From: Diphasiastrum complanatum
Taxonomy: Eukaryota > Streptophyta > Lycopodiopsida > Lycopodiales > Lycopodiaceae
DNA: 64,000 nucleotides
Assembly (NCBI GenBank): GCA_029204225.1
Contig: CM055102.1
Span: 32,732,085-32,796,084 of the forward strand
Reading direction: 5' to 3'
Both the position numbers and the translations under genes were made by a program. Shown here piece by piece: positions 23,626 through 36,900 of the stretch (the first letter of the stretch is position 1; every line of letters starts with the position of its first letter). Under the pieces are notes generated by a model. The model saw nothing but the letters and a program-made list of their open reading frames with translations, did not search any database and was not told where the DNA came from.

Positions 23626-24085
23626 ATGCAGCCAGGTGACTATTTCATTACTTTTATTGATGAACTCTCTAGAAGAACAGGTTTTTATTTCGTTAAACAG
23701 AAATCAAAGGCTTTCATCAAAATTAGACAATTCAAAGAGCATGCTAAGAATCAAATTGGCAAACGAATCAAAGCACTGAGGTCAGATAACGGAGAAAAAT
23801 ACATCTCCACCAAATTCAAGGAGTACTGCCTTAACAACAACATTGAGCAACAATACATTACCTCCTATTCGCCTCAGTCAAATGGTCTTGCTAAGAGAAA
23901 GAACATAAACTTAGTTGAATTAGCAAAGTGCATGTTATCACATGTGACACTTTTGAAGTCCTTCTGGGTTGAAGTTGTTTCAACAGCAACCTATATTCAA
24001 AATAGATGTCCTACTAAAGGTCTCTCAAACAAAACACCATTCGAAGTTTGGACAAGTACCAAACCTTCTCTTTCAAACTTATGAA
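23626..24085 (+). pseudogene. copia integrase core fragment fused to gypsy RNase H
   Basis: YFITFIDELSRRTGFYFVKQ, IKALRSDNGEKYISTKFKEY, then SYSPQSNGLAKRKNINLVEL and NKTPFEVWTSTKP. This is Ty1/copia integrase from just after the first catalytic Asp, which is absent because the fragment starts later. The second Asp is present (RSDNGEKY). The Glu position reads GLAKRKN where relatives have AERKN, so Glu is Lys. It reads in frame with the preceding gypsy RNase H, giving a chimeric frame from 23623. At about 24086 it gives way to gypsy sequence. Confidence 0.82.
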
Positions 24086-25300
24086 TTTTTTGATGTACTA
24101 CTTTTGAGCAGATTCCTCACGATCTCAAGAGGAAGCTCGACTTCCAGAGTATCAAATGTATTTTCATCAGCTACACTACTTCAGATCAAGCCTAAAAGGA
24201 AAACCAAGTTGCCATTAGTCGACGTAGGACTGATAAACCATGGTGACGAAGGCCCACCTAAAATCCAGGTGATAAGTAATGGATGCATTTTAGATATTGT
24301 ACCCATAGATTCAGGATCCAGTGTAAATATAATGATTGAAGAGACAGAGTATGAGTTAGGCGTTCATCATAGGATAGCGCCGACACTTAGACATCTGAGA
24401 TTAGCATATGCAACTAGTAGAACACCAATAGGGGAGTTGTTGCAGGTCACAGTTTACATTGGGGACCATAAGTTTTTGATGGACTTAATTATATTAAAGA
24501 CCACTAGGGAATCATCATATAAAGTCTTATTAGGGAGGCCATGGCTATATCAAGGCGATGTTATTACCCACTAGAGGAAGAAAGAGATTACCTTCCGAGA
24601 CCAGATGGCGACATCAGAAGGAAAGAGCCATAAGCGTATGACTATATCTTGGGAGAAGGACAAATATGAAGGTGAGATGCCTACATCTTCCTCGAGTTAT
24701 ACTTCAGATGATGAAGGAGTTCATTCGGTAAGGACTGAGGAAGGGGAGAGGTTTGTTACATTATCCATACCTACATATAGCAATAGAGTAGAATATGTAG
24801 ATAGAAGAGATTGTGGAGTCCCAGAGATAAGTGCCATTATAGGAGGCCATACTATTAATAGAATACTAGTAGACTCAGGATTAGGATCAACTTAATGACC
24901 GAGACAATGGTTAAGGAGTTAGGATTAGAAAACCAGATCTAGCCTACTACTCACCATGAAATTCATTTAGCCGATGCATCTAGATGCATACCAGTAGGAG
25001 AGCTGAGGGGTGTTAGAGTAATTATAGAGACAGAGACGTTCGTCATGAATTTCTTTATTATAAACCCATTAGATACGCCACCATACTCAATATTATTTGG
25101 AAGACCATGGTTATATCAGACAGATGCTATTATAAATTGGTCCACCAAACAAATTATTTTTCCAAGCATTCTCACAGCCAGTCCATTAGGGGATTGCAAT
25201 TTACAGAATCTTGAATTAGTTTCATAGAATGTTATGAAATATGAGAGGAAGAAGAAAATGAGTTTCCAACATCCGAGTCAAGGGAAGTTTTGAATGGAAC
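24086..25300 (+). pseudogene. gypsy double retropepsin region
   Basis: Two successive retropepsin modules. Module 1 (about 24210-24575): LDIVPIDSGSSVNIM with Asp at 24308-24310, LAYATSRTPIGELLQVTVYI, ending VLLGRPWLYQGD. Linker (24575-24800), Ser/Glu-rich, includes MATSEGKSHKRMTISWEKDK. Module 2 (about 24810-25227): RILVDSGLGST with Asp at 24872-24874, one frame slip straight after it, MTETMVKELGLEN, ADASRCIPVGELRGVRVIIE, ending ILFGRPWLYQTD. Both have the loop, the middle strand and the LGRPWLY flap-end block, so this is a domain duplication, not one split domain. Gypsy pol normally has one protease. Confidence 0.8.
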
Positions 25301-26666
25301 CAGAGCAAGCCTGACTGAAGGAATGATAGATAAGACTGATTATGTAGAAATAGAAATTAGTAAGGGTAAAGTTATGAATTTGTATAAACACCAGTCAAAC
25401 CAAGAGTGGTAAGAGTACATAGTACTTCTTCAAAAATATCAAAATGTATTCGCTTGGCCAATGGAGAATTTAACTGGTAAACCAGTTAAATGAAGAGAGC
25501 ATAGAATAGACTTGATCCAGGGAGCCATACTGGTAAGACAAAGACAATACATGTTAAATACAAAGTATTCATTATTAGTGAAAGATGATTAAGATAAATG
25601 CATAAGAGTGGGTATCATAAATTCTATTTTAAGTAGTGAATGGGTATCACCTATTGTGATAGTTCCCAAGAAGAAGACAAGTAAAATAAGGGTATGTCAA
25701 GATTTTAGAAAGTTAAATGCTGCCACAACAAAAGACTATCATCCATTACCATATACAGATATGATCCTCGAGAGATATAGTTTTTTAGATGGTTTTTCTA
25801 GTTATAATCAAGTCTTCATTAAGGAAGAAGATAGATCAAAAACAACATTTACCACTGATTGGGGAACGTACGCTTATACGCGTATGCCCTTCGGTCTTTG
25901 TAATGCGCCTGCCACATTTCAACGCATGATGACCAACATCTTTCAAAGAATTTTTTCATATTTTTTGAGAAAATTCTTATAAATCTTTATGGATGACTTC
26001 TATGTTTACTCATCCACTAGAGACCATCTAGATGCATTAGAAAAGACTTTAAGACGATGTCAAGAGACACCTCTTAATTTGCATTCGTCCAAATGCTATT
26101 TTGGCATGAGGGAAGGCATTTTGTTAAGCCACAAAATTTCGAAAGATGGCATTCAAGCCAATATCGAAAAAGTCAAGATGATTTTAGAATTAGATGAACC
26201 AACCAATCTACGTGAGCTTAGGGGGTTCTTAGGCCACGTAGGATACTATCGTAGGATAATAAAAGAGTATGCTATAGTAGTAACTTCCTTAACAGGTTTA
26301 TTAAAGAAATTTGTTGAGTATCACTGGTCGCAAGATCACCAAGACGCTTTTGAAAAATTAAAACAGTCCCTAGCAGAAGCAACTGGAGTTAGACCTCTAG
26401 ATTGGACTAAGAAATTTCACGTATATGTAGACAATTCATCGTTTGGAATTGGTGTAGTGCTTAGCCAAAAGGATGATCAAAAAATTGATTATCCAATTTA
26501 TTATGCTGGTAGACAACTAGCAGCATCCGAAAAAAATTATTCTGCTACAGAGCGGGAGGCATTAGGCATGATCTACTCAGTGAAAAAATTTAGGCATTAT
26601 CTATTAGGATACTCTTTTGTTTTTCATGTAGACCATTATGCACTAAAGCATCTTCAAGAAGGATAG
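25301..26666 (+). pseudogene. gypsy reverse transcriptase-RNase H
   Basis: Follows the double protease in the same order and strand. Lead-in VFAWPMENLTGKPVK; RT core VSPIVIVPKKKTSKIRVCQD, YHPLPYTDMILE, SFLDGFSSYNQV, RMPFGLCNAPATFQRMM; a stop at 25980; then catalytic FMDDFYVYS; LRGFLGHVGYYRRIIKEY (connection), and RNase H FHVYVDNSSFGIGVVLSQ, SATEREALGMIYSVKKFRHY. The RNase H first carboxylate context is VDNSS where relatives have TDAS. The fragment ends at 26666 after VDHYALKHLQ. Integrase is missing. Confidence 0.87.
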
Positions 26667-26989
26667 CTAGATGGGTTCTATTATTAGATGAGTTTGATTT
26701 CAGTTCGTTTCGATCTACATAACATTTTGCAATAAATCTAACTAGCAAGGAGGGATACTACACAAAACTAGTGAAAAGTAAACATCTAGGCATCATACAC
26801 GTGCAATAGAAAAGTAAACATCCAAGGATAAAGCAAAAAACATTCACCTCACAACTGTCTCTCTTTACCTCTCTCAAAGAATTCACAAGAAACAAGACGG
26901 GAGAGAACTCAAATCTTTTATTCATCAAATGAAGGTTGTGAACATAAAATACAAATCTTAGAAACATCCTTGCTCCTAAGTATCTTGAT

Positions 26990-28059
26990 CTAAGGTCAAT
27001 CTTGGAGAAATGCTTAGTTCCATTTAGACGATTCATTAGATCATCCATCCTAAGTAAGGGGTATTTGTTTTTGATGATTAACTTATTTAATCTTTCAAAA
27101 TCGCCACACAAATGTGTGTCCATCCTTTTTACTAACCAAAAGGATTGGTGCTCCCCAAGGCAATTGACTAGGCCAAATGTGGCCCAAAAATTTCATCCTC
27201 TTCCTTAGGGCTAACCCTGTATGGAAAAAGAAATATGTGCTCACTATCAGGAAGTAACTCTATCTGATGGTCAACACTCCTTTGGAGAGGTGGGCCATCA
27301 AGTAGTTTGTTTTAGAAAAACATCACTAAATTCTTGCCTAAGTTTGTTAAAGACCCTACCTTCATGTGAATTAACACTTAAGGAGATATTTATCAACACA
27401 TCCAAAGGCATTTGCGACAAATCGATAGTTAAAATATATAGAACATAATCATCAACATAAATTTCATCTTTTGAAAAACAAAGATAAACGTTATACTTAG
27501 ATTCAAATAAACATTTAACAGCTTTTAAAGTAGATACAAGAGGATGAAAAGGCATATCCACATCACCTTTAAGTTCAACAAATGAGCCATTATGCATAAA
27601 GGTTACACTATGAATTACATAGTCCTTTTTTTCTGGACTCACTTTTGGAGTAGAACCACTCCTTTCCTAAGATTATGTCTACACTATATTCATAATGTGA
27701 AAATCAAGAGCTTCGACGTAATCTTGAATCTTGAGTGGCAACTGTGGAACAAGCTAGTCCCATGCTTGCCGATCTTCTCCTGGCGCCATTTTCACCACAT
27801 ATAGATGGTTACTTGGTGTGTTGGCCACCTTGAGTTTCTGCACCAATCTAGAATTAATAAAATTATGGGTTGAACCATCATTGAAAAGAAGAGTCACAGC
27901 TTGGTGTCCTGCGAACCTATTCATACAAATGAGGTCATGGAGGCCCAAAAATAGTCCTATTAAAACAACAATTCTCACAACTAGTGCCATCCTTAAAGGA
28001 TAAATCAATAAAAGAAATATTAGAATTGCATGGCACCTTAAAAGATTTAGGATGCCCAC
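26990..28059 (-). pseudogene. gypsy protease-to-RT fragment, minus strand
   Basis: From high to low on the minus strand: retropepsin-like LLFNDGSTHNFINSRLVQKL (relatives have IDSGSTHNFI; here the Asp position is Asn and the next residue Asp), a linker, FNKLRQEFSDVFLK with the VDHQIELLP block, GAPILLV, and RT start CGDFERLNKLIIKNKYPLLR, NGTKHFSKIDLRS. Homology stops near 26990; the next 230 bp have no recognisable content. It differs from the gypsy copies at 19976-26666 and is closer to elements with a THNFI protease. Confidence 0.8.
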
Positions 28060-28620
28060 TGTGAAAAATCAAAGATCAAAACACATTTAGTTCATCAATG
28101 ATCTTTACCCAAATTTGGTTGCACATCTGAAAATAACTAGAAGATGGTACCATACTTGTCTATATAGAAATAGTACAATATTGTACTTCACACGTGTGGA
28201 AGCTAGACCAACCATAAAATAAACATTCTATATCAAGAGAGAAACACATGAGATGGACATAGAAACACAAGAGATGAATTCTCCACAAAGAAAGAAACTT
28301 TGATGATTATTTCTCCATGAAGATACAGCTATTTATAGCTTCCAAAATTTCGTTTGGCCACTTTTTCCAAAATTGACCTAATTTGAAAACTTCTAGATAC
28401 TTCATCAAAAACCTAGAAATACTAGTCTAGATGCAATGTATCAAAATTAGCCAATTAGAATGGGTCCAAATCTGACCTCATCCACTTATCTACTTGCCAA
28501 AAATAGTACAAACACTATTTAGGCCTTTATTGACAAATATGAAACTATCTCTAGGTTGAGATTTAATTTTGGCCTCCAAAAATGCCAATAAACTAACAAA
28601 CTAGTTGACAATTTTTCACA
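28060..28620 (-). repeat. LTR of a deleted copia element
   Basis: 561 bp with a perfect 10-bp inverted end, TGTGAAAAAT at 28060 and ATTTTTCACA ending at 28620. On the minus strand a purine tract GAAGAGGGAG directly precedes the start, as for a 3' LTR. It contains CACACGTGTG at 28191-28200, as in the copia A LTRs. Confidence 0.65.
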
Positions 28621-28628
28621 CTCCCTCT

Positions 28629-29330
28629 TCAACTAGTTTTAGCATAGATTTTAACGGTGCTACTTTGATCCATCTTAAGAATGATCTCCATCCTAAGTAT
28701 AGCCCTCCTTTCTATGGTTTTATAGTAACTTTCATAATTCATATAGAGAATAGTAACCAAATTGAATGCTTTACTATTTCTTACATCAATTCTACATATC
28801 AAGATGTAACTAGAAGATGAAAAACCAAATAGAATGTAAATGCAATGATTCCTCCGTGCTTCCAGCTTTGAACTCTCTGGAAAATTGTGACTTTGACAGT
28901 GAACAAAGCTCACCAACTTTCTTCTTTGCCTTCAACCACCATGGTTAGAACCAGCAAATCCATCAAGTTTGTAGAGCTCACCTTGTCTCCTGCCTTGAGC
29001 AATCAAGACTTCATTCCTTTTGATTAAGCAAGAATCACCTACAAATTCCACTTTGAGCCCTTTGTCAACCATTTGACACACACTAAGCACATTCTTAGTA
29101 ATGGAAGGTATGAACAAAACATTCTTCAAATGAACATTCCTATTTGTAGATGAGAGAAAAATAGGAATAGTACCAATGCCCTTGATAACAACTTTACCAT
29201 CATTGGCCATGTTGATGACCTTCTTCTCTCCTTCATACGTCTGTATAAAATGGTTAGGTGGAGGTAGGGGCTCCCCATAACCCAAAGAAGCAGCATCTTG
29301 AAACCATCCTCTGGACTAAAACATGAAAAC
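28629..29330 (-). pseudogene. copia protease-region remnant joined to 3' end
   Basis: Minus strand: KVINMANDGKVVIKGIGTIP, VHLKNVLFIPSITKNVLSVC, GDSCLIKRNEVLIAQG. This is the copia segment between protease and integrase. It is followed, after some 300 bp without motifs, by the purine tract and LTR at 28620. Integrase, RT and RNase H are all gone, so it is an internal-deletion derivative. Confidence 0.75.
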
Positions 29331-29402
29331 AGACCTTTGTTAGCTTATGAATTGGATAAAAAATAAGGGTTTAGTACTATCCCAACCAAGGAATGGTCGA
29401 AG

Positions 29403-29552
<150 letters not shown>

Positions 29553-30204
29553 ACACATAGTTCCTCTTGACAAAGCAAGACTAAACTCTTTGAAGCCTTT
29601 ATTCATATTCCAACAAGGTAAAGTAAAGCTTAAAAGTAAAATACAGTACTGAAAAGCATCATAAAGCATACCCACTTTCAAAACGTCCAGGTGATACCGC
29701 CACCGTGTAAATGTTTTCTCCATTAGTAATCAAATGCTAGTCAATACTTCACAGTAGAAACTAGCACTGAGCACATGTATTAGAGTAGCATAAGAGATAC
29801 ATAAGAGATAACAAAAGCTTTATGCATGTTGTGTATTCAGCTGTAGCATATTGTGCAAGATTCTAAGCCATAGTTCTGTGTAATAGAATGAGAACTTGTG
29901 TTGGACTTAAGGGTGACCTTTCATTACTTAGTAGACAGCTAAGTGGATAGACATCGCTGGGCAATAGTGGTGTCTATGTGTTATCATAGCAAAAACTATC
30001 ATTTAACATAATATATATGTAATGGATCACTAGACAGCCGTGGTACTTAAGTATTATGGAAGTTTAGACAAGTGATCAATAGTGTATATATGTTAAAGAT
30101 CACTGGTGAGCCGATCAGAGACAACAACTGTAAAAAAAACCACATGCTCCATCGTTGCTTATGTAGCATGAGCACAATTAGAAGTGAGTCAAAAGTATGA
30201 GGCA

Positions 30205-30360
30205 TAATCGTCGATGGCTAGCGGGCTACTTTATCACATTGAGTGTGTAATATTTCCGAACTAGTCCATTGATGGGATAGCGGACCTCCTATCACATAGA
30301 GTGAGTAAATTTTCAAAATCTGGTCCATCGTTGGCTGTGGACCTTCTACCACAAAGAACT
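30205..30360. repeat. short tandem repeat, unit about 60 bp
   Basis: Two full copies and a partial third of a unit running from a GCGGGCTACT/GCGGACCTCC start through ATCACAT.GAGTG to GGTCCAT.G.TGG. Copies are roughly 75-80% alike by eye. Confidence 0.6.
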
Positions 30361-30836
30361 TTGCAATCAAGATGCTATGATCCTTATTGTGGAGTGAGGA
30401 CACTTCCCACTCACAACAAAGAAAGATTGCATAACTAAAGACATGATTGCATCAATAAGAAATGAAACAAACCACATACCGTGAAGTAGAAACTGAAGAA
30501 GGCAAGCTTGATAGGGTGCACTTTCTACAATGAGCAGCCTGCTGAACTCTCCTCACACTGTATTGTGGAGAAACGTCAGTCGAGAGTGGGTGATATATAG
30601 TGGTCTGTGAGGAAGCTTCGTGGAAGGTGGTATTTTGCCCTGATGGGGTAGCAACAAATGATGTCCGTTCGTTTAAGCTAAGCTTAAAACCAAATTAGAG
30701 CTTATCTATCAAAACTGGTGGGAAATTTGAATAGTAAAGTATACGTTATGGGTGGTATTAGTGTAGGACCTTTAAATTAGAAGCTTTTTTTTGGCATGAT
30801 TTGACATAGGGGATATCTTAAGGTATAGAAGAATCC

Positions 30837-30953
<117 letters not shown>

Positions 30954-33631
30954 TGATGTGAGAAATAGGGAGGCAATAGAAAGTGTGTGGGAGGTCGTAG
31001 GGAAGAGATATGAGGAAGTAGGGCAAGTAGATAGAGAAGGTAGGGGGATCAATTAGATAGGAAAGGGCATCTAGAGAAAGAAGAACACTATGAGATAGAT
31101 AATACAAGCTAATAAAACATAGTACATATGATAGATAAAATCGATAGTGCAGTCCTTGTCAAGGGTGCCTTCCAAAGTATGCATGCTTGCTTTCAATTGA
31201 CAATGGAAGCTCCCCAACTCCAAGCCACTTCTCCAACTCCCCAACACCTAGAATGAGAGGGAAGGAGTGCGCCCCACCCCTTTATATACTTGATGAGAAA
31301 GGGATTGAGTGTATGCATGGAATGAGTGCAACTCGAGTAGAACTCAATTGGAAATTTTAAACTTGGGTCATATATGGTAAAGAGATTATATTATCTCACA
31401 AAAACTATTCTTGTCATGCAAAAAGGGCATCCTAGTCAATGGTGAAAATCTTTTATATAGATAGGAAATGGTCTTGGTCACATGGATAGGCATGAGTGTC
31501 ATTTTTTAAAAAGGACAAGGTATATGTTTAGTAGGGGTGTCAATTGAATTATGAGCCATCTTCTCATTGCATTATATGTATGTTTTCTCTCTTCCAAGGG
31601 ATATCAAGGTTGCCGATCAATCGTCATCATGATAGAAGATTTATATGTGATCAATTCCTTCATATTCACATCATTTTATTTGGATCCCAAAATCATTTGT
31701 TGTCGTTTCTTTAGATCCAATTCATGTGCTTGCAACCCAATTCTTGTACTTCAACAGAATCGTGTGGCGTCCAAAAACCGAATCATACAATTTCTTATAA
31801 TCAATTCATGCGATACCAATTCTTGGGGTTTCTTAAAACAAATTCTTTGTGAGGCACTTTGTGCCTCCTGCACACTCTAACATGAGTGGTTTATTCTTTT
31901 GGCCCAAATGGATTGGTTCACAAAATTATAAAAAAGTCCTGAATTCAAATTCATATTGCTTGAATAACACTAGCTATCCCATCAAGATTAGTCGTCATTG
32001 GCATAGATCTTTGGTACGACTACAAAGAGTACCCGTACACACCAACTTCTTAGTAGCCTAAGCAATCAAACATCATTTCTTAGGTCATCATAAAGCAAAT
32101 CTTGATGTCATAAAGAGTCATAAACTCATATCTTTATTGCATGAGCAAATATGGGAATCTATTTCAAATACATGGAATTAACAATCATGACTTAAAATCA
32201 TAAAAGTGCTTAATCGTAAAGAAAACTCTTTAATTTGACAAGGCAATGCCTCAATTCTTCGCATGGTCGTTTTATACCATCTCTTGGATAACATGATTTT
32301 CTGCCTACTTCAAAAAAGACAGGAGGACATTGTGCAGTTTTTTAAATTTTAATGTAGTGGAATTCTTATTGGTTGCCTAAATTTTGCTTCATAGCTTAAA
32401 GGCCTCACAGCCAATAAACTTCAAAGAGCTTTGAGCTCTTGGAAGTCTATGTATAATCTAAATATTGGTTATGATTGTGCTGTTAAAATTTAGTCAACTG
32501 ATACGTCAACCATGTGTCTATGTATACTTGTTCAACCAAAATATAAAAAGTGGTCTAAGATATGCACAATGTCCATTGAAATATGAAAATTCTGGGCAAA
32601 TGTGTTTTGGAAATAACAATTTGCACATCAAAATGCAAGGTTTAGTAGCTAGGTTGAGGCTCAAGTGATGGTACCTATTGATGTTTGTGAAAGTGTAAAA
32701 TTTGGCTATCACTCTTCTAACACACGAAGTCCAAAAATAATCATTCACATACTTGAGTGCAATTCTACAGAAGATTTACAACAATTAAATGTTCTTCGAG
32801 TTCTGTATACCTAGATATTGTACTATAAGCTCAAAGCCTTTTTTTGGAGCACAAGAAAGTGGTCTGGCTTTCTTTGGTAAATGGAACTACTACCACTGCC
32901 ATCATTAAGCATATACATGGGTTTTTTCTTCACCCATTTAGCCCAAAAGATGGTGATGCTGAAATTTTATGGTGAATTTCTGTGCATTAAAATCTTCACT
33001 TGGAATTGAGATTTGTGCCTAGGGCTTCAACTTGGCTTGATAATCATCACCAGCTTTCAAAATTTAATGTTTTATTGCAATGGTTTTCTTACACATCAAG
33101 TTTTTTTGGGTAGATGTCCTTGTGGGTTTGAATTAAAGACAGTACTGAACGTCACAAAATATAGATCTAAAACCTTCACCGGTCAGGTTGACTCGATAAA
33201 ATTAAATTGTATTGTCCAACTCTTATAGACTTATTCAAATGTCGTAACTCTTGATTGACTTTCTGGGTAGGGCATCCCTCCTCAATCAATTTCTAAAGGT
33301 AAAAAGTGCATGCTGTGAAGTTTGAAAATTGGGCTGAAATCAACCATAAATACATCAACTGTCTCCACAAAAATCTTTCTATAATAGAGAGTCAGAAAAT
33401 TTTTCAGGATCTCTCTACACTACCAAATAAAATTGACACTCTCTAAAACGACCCATGACTACTTCGAAGCTCTGACAAAATTGTTAAACAAAAATCTAAA
33501 TGTCCTCTCTAGAATCAGTTTCCGTGTAAACTATGCCTCGTAAGTTCAGCACTGTAGTTCTATGGAAAGAAGACTATGCCCACTGCTGGAAGAAGAAGTG
33601 ATGGAGTCACGAACAATGAAACAGGTGGCAA

Positions 33632-33637
33632 TTTATT
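33632..33637 (-). terminator. candidate polyadenylation signal of the G3BP gene
   Basis: AATAAA on the minus strand, about 330 bases past the TAA stop at 33969-33971. It is a plausible 3' UTR length, but plant signals are loose, so this is only a candidate. Confidence 0.4.
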
Positions 33638-33968
33638 ATGCCACATGCACATCTATATGACAACAAAAATCAATGCTCTTTTAACTTATTCTGTACAAGG
33701 ACTTCAATAGCACATTGCCTGCTGAAAACTATCTTCTCCAGCTGTCACATGCCGTCACGACCAAAAAAAATTCAGATCAAAAAGTATTTGCAAGTGTCTT
33801 CATAAAGGACCATTAAGATGGCAAGCCTCTCAAACCACGATATAACATCATCAAGGTGGAACAGCAGAACCGCCCCTAGGGAAGTTCATGGCATGATACA
33901 TCTGGTTGCCAGCACCCTGCCTATGTGATTTTAACATATCGGCACCTTGATTTGGTAGCATATAATCG

Positions 33969-36900
33969 TTATTTTATGCTTTTTGAAGAAGCTGTTTTTG
34001 CAGCAACGTTCACGTTTTGACTTCCATTGTAACCGCCGCGCATGACTCCAGAACCTCGTCCTCTAAAATATGGGTCCCTTTCCCGATCTTGTCCAGGAGC
34101 TCGACCTTGTCCCCGTCCCCCAAAATAGGGACGCCCACGCCCACTATCAGGCCGATATGGCCGACCTAGAGGTAAACGGCCCCCAGTAGCTGAAACAACA
34201 AATGGAAATCGTGTCACTGAAATCCAAACTATCACACTACAAATGCTTATTACAACCAATAGGAAGACACTGTACCTACCTCTTGAACTTCCAGGCTTCT
34301 TTTCTTGTATGTGAGCTGGTCGGCCACCGATAATAATTGGTGAAGCCTGCAATTGACATAACTCACTTTCTAATAATGTGGTGAAACAAAGACCAAAGTT
34401 TATTTGATAGATCCACTTGGGAAATGATGTGCTAGACATAGACAGTGAACGCCTCTGCCAACTATCTCACAATGGGATTTACTAGGTTCAAGCAACAGCA
34501 TGTAGGTTAGGAGCGTTTAACCAATCCTTCAGAACCTAAACTTTTGAGCTTCTAGACACACAAGTACTTCAATGCAAACACATGATCTGTATGAAGCTAG
34601 ATAGCTGAGAGTCACGATAAACACAGTGAGATGAGCAAGTTCAAAAAGTCTATCATCATTTTTATGAACAACTTGGATTCACATTGCACTGATTAACTGG
34701 CAATGAGCTGACTTACATCTATTGCATTTTGAGCTGCGTTTGCATCTTCGAACTCCAAAAAGGCATAACAAAAGCCTTGTTGCTGTTGAAATACAAGATA
34801 AAGAATGAGCTGCTGTCATCACGGATTTTCTAAGCAAAGCTCACATAAATTGTACACAAGTAGCCAAAAACAAGAGCTACGGACTGCATCACAACAAACC
34901 TTTTGACTCCTGACGTTGATGCCATTAGATTTAATAGGTCCAAATCTTACAAACTCTTCATGAAGTTCAGAAGCAGTAATGCTCATCGGCAAGTTTTTTA
35001 CATAAATGGACCTTCCATCACCTGTAACAAACCTCCAGAATTCAGATGTACAGCTAAAGACATTGCAAAGCAATTATATGAATTAACTAGCTGCAGACTT
35101 ATTTATAATCGTAAAGGTATCCAAAGAATTTCCCCAGAATCCTGGTAGTACCTTCATGTTCTACATCAACAATTTCATCATGAACATCCTCATTAGCACT
35201 GGCGACATTTGAAGGTAAAGGAGCCGCCTGCACAAATGGAGTAGCCCTATCCACATTCACAGAAGCCGACTTAGGCACCACATTTGGAACGGTGGTCACC
35301 TGAGAACCTGGATTTTCCTTCATGTGTCTAAGCTGCAGCATTCCTCCAAACCAAAAGCAACCATATCAGAAAAACCACCTGGCATTTCATGTAAACACAT
35401 CTTGGGAGAAATTCTTAAAGATTAGAGGTGTACAAGTCCTTTAGTCCACACCTTCAGTAACACTAAAGAAGCAAGTGCACGGCTAGCTAATAGTAGCTCA
35501 TGGAATTGTCATCAGAACTACATTTCAAGGCCTGCTGGGAATTCAAACAACGTGAGAGTTACCATGGAAAGCAATGATGAGGAAATGCAGATATTCATGG
35601 GTATATTTCAGATTATTTAGATTACGCAAATGTTGCCAGACCCATTTACAAACTTTGGATACCTTTGTTGAATTGATGCAAGCTCTTGCTTCAGTCTTAT
35701 CCCATGATTGAAGAATCCTTGCTTCAGTCTTATCCCATGATTGAAGAATTAGAATCTGTAATTCCATGTGTACATAGTACTACATACTGATAAATCTCAA
35801 AAAATGCACCAACTCAACTTGGCTATTCGAGTCTTTCTCAACTAAATTTAAGTTCGTTAAGACAAATGCCTATATGTTGTGTGTCTCCCCTATTACAAAC
35901 TTTGATGATCTAAGCTATTTCAGCTGCTGGCTCACTTACACAGTAGTTACACTTTTGGAAAAGTTGTACTTCATACATTTGGACAAGTGGTTTCAGTACA
36001 CTTGAAAAACGTTGAGTTTGAGTTAGAAGCAAAGTACAAAGTTAGAGCCACAATCAGTTTATTTATCGACAACTCGTGTGTGGTTATAAAATGACCATGT
36101 CCCTTATCTGGCAGCGAAGAAAACTTATAGAAGCTCTGCCAATTTTGGTCACTTCCGTGAATACCGTTACTGCAGGCTGTAAATGTATAAATGATCGTAG
36201 GCTCACATGATGGAAATAAACTACTTAAGAAACAAATCGTGAAGGGACCGTAAGCACCATGAAGCTGAAACCGGCATGTAGCCACCTGTCAAGAGGTCAA
36301 AATTGTGAACCCAAAAACTGAATGGCTTAAATATCAAAATGGTGTTTGTAGTATTGAGCAGACAAACTCCTGCTCACGTGAGTTTCTTAACAGTCTATAT
36401 ACAAGCCTATAGAATTTCGACCTATCTTGAATGCTGTTCCAAAAATGGTTAGCACACCAAAATGCCACAAAATCAGGAGGTGCTTGAAAGATTAATCTAT
36501 TAACAGCTATGTGCAAATCACAAAAAAGGACCTGCACAGTTTTAGTCATTAAAACCAAACAAGTGAAAAGTAATAATAGTCGGCCTAATGCCCAGCCAAA
36601 ATAGAATTGCATTCAACTGAGAAGATTTAGGAAAAATGAGAATGCATTTATCTTTCGAACATGAAAATGAGAAGAAACTTCGCCAACCTAGCAGATGGAT
36701 TCAGAATGCCAAAATTAGGTTGTACATAGGTCCAGATCCAGATAATTGTCATTAAATGCAGTACCTAGGCGCAGTACCTAGGCGAACCGAATAAGACTTT
36801 GTAATGAAGTACTCAAATCATTTCATATTTTTGAATAATGACCCCGTAACCCTAATCAAAACCCAAGCAGGATATTGGTTGCAGCTCTAACTGCATCAAT

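Noticed and set aside
28060-28620. A MITE with 10-bp terminal inverted repeats
   Set aside because: A purine tract and copia protease sequence adjoin it, so an LTR is the better reading; no target duplication was found.
34819-35073. An 84-codon unspliced frame over the RRM
   Set aside because: Its ends are intron sequence; only 34900-35021 is exon 5.
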